Below are positions 60,210 to 64,000 of a stretch of 64,000 nucleotides of DNA, one piece after another. The translations under genes were made by a program, and so were the position numbers. The notes beneath the pieces are model-generated. The model saw only the letters and a list, made by a program, of their open reading frames with translations. It ran no database searches and was not told where the DNA came from. Numbering within the stretch: position 1 is the stretch's first letter; every line of letters starts with the position of its first letter. Source of the stretch: Acetatifactor sp. (lineage in GTDB: Bacteria; Bacillota; Clostridia; Lachnospirales; Lachnospiraceae); assembly GCA_016290775.1 (NCBI GenBank), contig JAEEVF010000008.1:86579-150578 (forward strand), read 5' to 3'.

Positions 60210-62546
60210 ATGAAAAGCATAGATCATAGTCTGAAATACCGTAAGATCGCCTCATATGCATTGGCTTCGATCGTCTTAATGCTCGGAGGTCTGTTCCTTA
60301 GCAGCCAGAAAGCGGCCCGAGCGGACTACCTGCAAGGTCCTGAAGCAAAGGGAACGGTAGACCTTGACGAGCCCGATCGTTTGTATGATGAGTATAACCG
60401 GGTTGATTTCAAAAAGAAGAATGTGGCAAAGATCGTAAGAGCAGATGCCGAAGTGAAGGGGGCGCAAGGCGGAGTTGAAACCGTTGTTGAAAGCGGCGAC
60501 TGGCGCCTGACTCTTTCAAGTGCGAACAAAAATTACGAGGCAGGCAGCCCGGTGGACGTCCGGGCTTTTGTCGAATATATCGGAAAGAACAAACAGGCGA
60601 CTCTGAGTACCTGCGATCCCATTGTCGGATTCTATGTGGCAGGCTCGAACGGCGTGTACATTACTCAGTACGGAGCCAAGCCGGAAGAAGAGAAGGATTC
60701 GGAACATCTCTTAAAAAAGGGTAAGTCCTGTGAGGTTCGTTTTGCGCTTCGTGATGAAGACATAACTAATGTTGAACGCGATATGCTCGTGGGCAGTACT
60801 CCGGACGGCGAAGCGTTACTTATGCTTCCGAAGGGCACATATACCGTTAAAGCCGGTATCACGAGCGAGACATTGAGCAGGAAGAAGATCGGCTCATACG
60901 CAGTGCTTCATTTCAGCGTTGACGAAGAAGGCAAGGTATTTACATCGGGAGAGGAGCTCTACAGGACGCTCGGAACCGATGAGGCTGTGCTTATAGGAAC
61001 CGAAAGGGACAACGAAGCGTTTGATATTCCGTCGTCTGTGAAATGTGACGGCAGGGTGCGTTGTGTCACTGTGATCGGTGATGAAGGCGTCATGGTCACC
61101 CGGACAGACTATGATGACGGATCGATCTTTTATGAGCATTACGGAATGTTTGCCGGAAAAGTGTTTAAGTCGATCACTGTTCCGGATTCCGTGAAACTCA
61201 TAAGCAGCAGGGCTTTTTCGGGGGCCGGGGGATTTGAAAAAGTGACCATTAGCGTTAAATCCCTCATGATCGACGAGGGAGCGTTCGCCGAGTGCTCGTT
61301 TTCAATGCCGGCCGGCGGACTCGGTACGCTCGAAATAAAAGGTGAGGATATAACGATCGGGCGGGGCGCTTTTGAAAATAACTACCTGCTCCAGAAACTG
61401 TCGGTCAAAGCATCGAAGAATCTGGTGATCGGGGATAGGGCCTTTAGCGGTTGCTATAATCTTGTCAAGGTCTCCCTTCCCGAGACTACGACGCGGATAG
61501 GCGAAATGGCCTTCTTCGAGTGCGGGGCCGATAAAAAGCTTACGATCACCATTCCCGCATCTGTCGATTACATCGGAGATGCGGTCGTGAACCGTGCGTA
61601 CTTAAAGCTCGTGAGCGGCAACAACGCCTATGTTATCGAAAACGGTCTCCTTCTGACCGCCGACAGAACAAAACTATTAAGATGTGTTGATAAAAAGGCG
61701 GAGGCCGTCACGGTTCCAGAGAGCGTGACAAGCATTGGCACATATGCATTTGAGTACTGTAAGCTTAAAACACTCGTACTCCCGGAGTCGTTAAAGGAGA
61801 TCCCGGATCATATGGCATATAAAGCAAAAAAGCTTAAGAAGGTAACGTTCGGGAGCAAAACGGAGACCATCGGCGCATATGCGTTCGCGGAAACAAGGAT
61901 CAAAAAGCTGCCGAAACTTTCCGATCTTCGCTCGATAGGGGCGTGTGCGTTCCTGGGCTGCAAACGTCTTAGTAGCGTTAAGTTCGCAAACGGCATTGAA
62001 GCGATCGGGGATTATGCATTTTACAGGTGCATTGAGCTTAAAGAACTGGCTCTGCCAAAAACAGTGAGCTGTGTCGGGAATTATATCTCCGGGGGTTCGG
62101 GCGCGAAGGTGTCCTTTAAGAAAGGTAATGAGAGCTTTACGCAGGAGGGCGGAGTCGTCTATAATCCGGGCACCCGAGAAGTCGTCTACCTTATCCCGAA
62201 CAGTCTTGAGTGGGTGGAAGACGGGGACAATGTCGCCTTCAGAATCGCAGACGGGGCAGAGATCATCAGTGATGCGGGCTTCTCGAGTAAAGTCTGGAGC
62301 ATCATCATTCCGGAAAGCGTTAAAAGTATCGATCTTTCTTTCCTGATTCTCATCACGGACCCCGAAGAGGGCGGTGCGGTAACGTTTGAGGGCATCGAGC
62401 CACCGGTGTTCACCAATGAGCGTAATGTTCAGGACCCGATGTTTATTATCTCGGAGATCCCAAAGGGAGCCGATAAGGAAGCGTTTGAAAAAGCTTTTAA
62501 CCAAGCGGCAAACGAGAACCAACATATGTATATAAACAAAGACTAA
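60210..62546 (+). CDS. BspA-type leucine-rich-repeat surface protein
   Basis: The 778-residue protein starts MKSIDHSLKYRKIASYALAS with a signal peptide to about residue 38 (QKAARA). Residues about 40-260 form a beta-rich domain with GSPVDVRAFVEYIGKNKQ. From about 270 there are LRR_5 repeats such as VTVPESVTSIGTYAFEYCKL and ITIPASVDYIGDAVV. No wall anchor motif is seen at the C-terminus. GGAG at 60199-60202 sets ATG 60210. Probably binds host or bacterial surface ligands. Confidence 0.85.
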   Translation: MKSIDHSLKYRKIASYALASIVLMLGGLFLSSQKAARADYLQGPEAKGTVDLDEPDRLYDEYNRVDFKKKNVAKIVRADAEVKGAQGGVETVVESGDWRLTLSSANKNYEAGSPVDVRAFVEYIGKNKQATLSTCDPIVGFYVAGSNGVYITQYGAKPEEEKDSEHLLKKGKSCEVRFALRDEDITNVERDMLVGSTPDGEALLMLPKGTYTVKAGITSETLSRKKIGSYAVLHFSVDEEGKVFTSGEELYRTLGTDEAVLIGTERDNEAFDIPSSVKCDGRVRCVTVIGDEGVMVTRTDYDDGSIFYEHYGMFAGKVFKSITVPDSVKLISSRAFSGAGGFEKVTISVKSLMIDEGAFAECSFSMPAGGLGTLEIKGEDITIGRGAFENNYLLQKLSVKASKNLVIGDRAFSGCYNLVKVSLPETTTRIGEMAFFECGADKKLTITIPASVDYIGDAVVNRAYLKLVSGNNAYVIENGLLLTADRTKLLRCVDKKAEAVTVPESVTSIGTYAFEYCKLKTLVLPESLKEIPDHMAYKAKKLKKVTFGSKTETIGAYAFAETRIKKLPKLSDLRSIGACAFLGCKRLSSVKFANGIEAIGDYAFYRCIELKELALPKTVSCVGNYISGGSGAKVSFKKGNESFTQEGGVVYNPGTREVVYLIPNSLEWVEDGDNVAFRIADGAEIISDAGFSSKVWSIIIPESVKSIDLSFLILITDPEEGGAVTFEGIEPPVFTNERNVQDPMFIISEIPKGADKEAFEKAFNQAANENQHMYINKD

Positions 62547-62606
62547 AGGAGTTCCCTGACGCAACCGACGAAGCAGGGGATGTGAAATGTGATATCGCGA
62601 TCGTCC

Positions 62607-62637
62607 CCAAGGGACCACCCCGTGGGACCGTTCTTTT
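62607..62637. repeat. Degenerate REP-like unit
   Basis: CGTCCCCAAGGGACCACC and GTGGGACCGTTCTTTT carry the CCGTTCTTTT end seen in reverse in the REP-like units at 19901 and 24923. Confidence 0.35.
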
Positions 62638-62668
62638 GATAGTTATACATAAAACAGGAGACTATGGG

Positions 62669-63274
62669 ATGAACGAATCGGAATTATACAAAGAACTCGG
62701 GGAGTTGACAAAGGATAAGAGCAAGTGGGAAGAGAATATCCCATATGTCTCGTCTCTTCTTGCTCATGAATCTGTGAAGATACAGGCAAAGGCCTTGTGG
62801 CTGCTTGGCGAGATGGGAATCGAACATCCGCAAATGCTGGAAGAGAAGGTTCCGGCGATCGCTGCGTTTTGTGACAGTACAGAACCAATACTAAGGGAAC
62901 GGGCGCTTAACGCGCTCGGCAGGATCGGCAGGAGCAATTATCAGGCGATCGAACCGTACTGGGATGGTCTGTTTCGATTTGCGGAGGATGAAGAGCCTAA
63001 AGTACGCCTGAGCTTTATCTGGTCCTCCGAAAACATTGCAACGAACACGCCTGACATTTATAAGGATCATATGTCGGTCTTTGAGCAACTGCTGAGCGAT
63101 GAGGCTGATAACGTCAGGATGGAAGCACCTGAAATCTTTCGTGTCCTCGGAAAACGCAGGCCTGAGTTTGTCAGTCCGTATCTGGACCGGTTAAGGGAAA
63201 TATCGGAAACCGATGATAATCGCGTTGTAAGGATCCATTGTTTGGGCGCGATCAAGGCAGCAACACTGAAATGA
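62669..63274 (+). CDS. HEAT-repeat protein
   Basis: The 201-residue protein starts MNESELYKELGELTKDKSKW and consists of about five paired helices: SVKIQAKALWLLGEMGIEHP, PILRERALNALGRIGRSNYQ, EPKVRLSFIWSSENIATNTP, NVRMEAPEIFRVLGKRRPEF, NRVVRIHCLGAIKAATLK. HEAT/armadillo repeats bind other proteins or, in AlkD-like forms, DNA. No catalytic residue is evident. ACAGGAG upstream fits ATG 62669. Function unknown. Confidence 0.75.
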   Translation: MNESELYKELGELTKDKSKWEENIPYVSSLLAHESVKIQAKALWLLGEMGIEHPQMLEEKVPAIAAFCDSTEPILRERALNALGRIGRSNYQAIEPYWDGLFRFAEDEEPKVRLSFIWSSENIATNTPDIYKDHMSVFEQLLSDEADNVRMEAPEIFRVLGKRRPEFVSPYLDRLREISETDDNRVVRIHCLGAIKAATLK

Positions 63275-63508
63275 TGGTTTCTTGAGGGACCACTTTGCCG
63301 CTATAAGCAAAGGATAGCAAACAAAAAAGAAGCGAGTACGCCGCTTTAGTCTGAAGACTGTACGGTAAAAAACCGCTTTTTTTTCAGTTGTCAGTATAGA
63401 AAAGTTTGATTGATTTGTCAAAGATCAAAGGTCAAAGGGAAATATAAAAAAATATAAAAAAGTAATACGAAATAGAAAAATGTATTCAAAGGGGGGATTA
63501 TCGGACTC

Positions 63509-63586
63509 TGCAGGTATTAAGATAAAAGTATCCTCGAAAAGCAGATATAAACCTGCACTAGGGGTGGCGACAAAGAGAAAAACCTC
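63509..63586 (+). promoter_or_regulatory. Possible structured leader of the Sel1-repeat gene
   Basis: TGCAGGT (63509-63515) pairs with ACCTGCA (63551-63557) around an inner GATA/TATC hairpin; GGGGT (near 63561) and ACCTC may form a second stem. Short repeats TCAAAG (63418-63437) and AAATATAAAA lie upstream. It does not match any riboswitch I know. The gap 63275-63611 has no gene. Confidence 0.3.
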
Positions 63587-63611
63587 AAATAATCATTTGT
63601 GGAGGCAGCAT

Positions 63612-64000
63612 ATGACGAGCACAGAAGCACAAAGAATACTCAGTAGCTACTACGACAAGGAAAATCATACAAAAGCAGATGATTTTGTTTATACCGAAGC
63701 GCTTATGTACCTCATTAAGTCCACCAAGAGCCCTAAGTATATGACTGAATTGGCATGGTTCTATGCCGAGAAGAAGCATTTCGTTCCGGAACTTAAATAC
63801 CTTGAGATGGCAGCCGAATATGATTATATTCCCGCGCTTGAAGAATTGGGATACATGTGGTACTACGGTCAACACGGTGAAAAAGATTACAACAAGGCGT
63901 TTCTCTACTTCTCAAAGGGAGCAGAAAAAGGTGAGGGAAAAGAAACGCTCTGGTGCCGCTATAAGCTTGCTGATATGTATCACTATGGGCTTGGCACCCA
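63612..64000 (+). CDS. Sel1-repeat (SLR) protein, N-terminal part
   Basis: The frame starts MTSTEAQRILSSYYDKENHT behind TGGAGGCAGC and runs off the window at residue 129. It contains repeats such as ALEELGYMWYYGQHGEKDYN and LADMYHYGLGT, the alpha-solenoid Sel1 pattern used in protein-protein contacts. The start is intact, and the 3' end is outside the window. Confidence 0.85.
   Translation, partial: MTSTEAQRILSSYYDKENHTKADDFVYTEALMYLIKSTKSPKYMTELAWFYAEKKHFVPELKYLEMAAEYDYIPALEELGYMWYYGQHGEKDYNKAFLYFSKGAEKGEGKETLWCRYKLADMYHYGLGT

Noticed and set aside
1..64000. CRISPR array
   Set aside because: No regularly spaced repeats of 25-40 bp with unique spacers and no cas-like genes seen.

Overview
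The window looks like a chromosomal segment from a Lachnospiraceae-type Firmicute (class Clostridia). The evidence is the replication-origin-flank order mnmG-rsmG-parA-parB-DUF4446-serS with parS sites, the hup-S4-divIC-tilS-hpt-ftsH block, DUF3881 and DUF2975/XRE genes, lipoproteins with Gram-positive-style signals, and tRNA genes without an encoded CCA. The core genes have roughly balanced base composition. The yabP, yabQ and spoIIE genes that often sit between the S4 gene and tilS in spore formers are missing, which suggests a non-sporulating lineage (inference).

Layout. 1-6.8 kb: end of mnmG, rsmG, an orphan cytoplasmic histidine kinase behind a LexA-like palindrome, a 1.1-kb non-coding stretch with two parS sites and a large inverted repeat, then parA, parB, DUF4446 and serS. 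6.8-20.2 kb: a DUF6056 membrane protein, an intracellular GH43 enzyme, two tandem propeller/solute-binding-like lipoproteins, a SulP permease, a membrane-anchored phosphoesterase, a MerR regulator with a classic long-spacer promoter, an AEC transporter, and a DUF2975/XRE pair. 20.3-28.8 kb: DUF3881, tRNA-Arg(CCU), then three transcription units (a secreted protein plus lipoprotein, a membrane-anchored small protein, another lipoprotein) that share an unusual promoter with two 12-bp direct repeats at 20-bp period, followed by an ECF sigma/anti-sigma pair. 29.1-44.3 kb: a LeuA enzyme fused to an AraC-type DNA-binding domain, a SurA/PrsA-like protein, a HAD-phosphatase/CCA-adding-enzyme fusion, the hup-to-ftsH block, a candidate small RNA, a GH13 amylase-type enzyme and a transglutaminase-like lipoprotein.

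44.5-58.3 kb is an integrative mobilizable element inserted into the 3' end of tRNA-Leu(UAA), bounded by 22-bp direct repeats. Its backbone has a tyrosine integrase, a replisome-organizer-like protein, a MobA/MobL relaxase, DUF3847, an oriT-like site, an XRE regulator behind a LexA box, and a sigma factor. It carries an AT-rich cargo that I read as a RiPP (ribosomally made, modified peptide) cassette: a 63-residue four-cysteine precursor, a cytoplasmic subtilisin-like protease, two radical SAM/SPASM proteins, an ABC exporter without a peptidase domain, and a lipoprotein of the same family as the four chromosomal ones. A 5'-truncated copy of the integrase lies just beyond the right repeat, so an older element probably used the same site.

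58.4-64 kb: a gene remnant, two immunity-type genes (Tdi1-like and SMI1/KNR4), a large BspA-type leucine-rich-repeat surface protein, a HEAT-repeat protein and the start of a Sel1-repeat protein. This resembles a toxin-immunity accessory region without a visible toxin.

Most interesting: the element-borne RiPP cassette together with the five-member lipoprotein family, the LeuA-AraC fusion with a matching direct repeat upstream of its promoter, and the shared direct-repeat promoters at 21.4, 24.2 and 25.1 kb. All assignments come from reading sequence and motifs; no database search was run.
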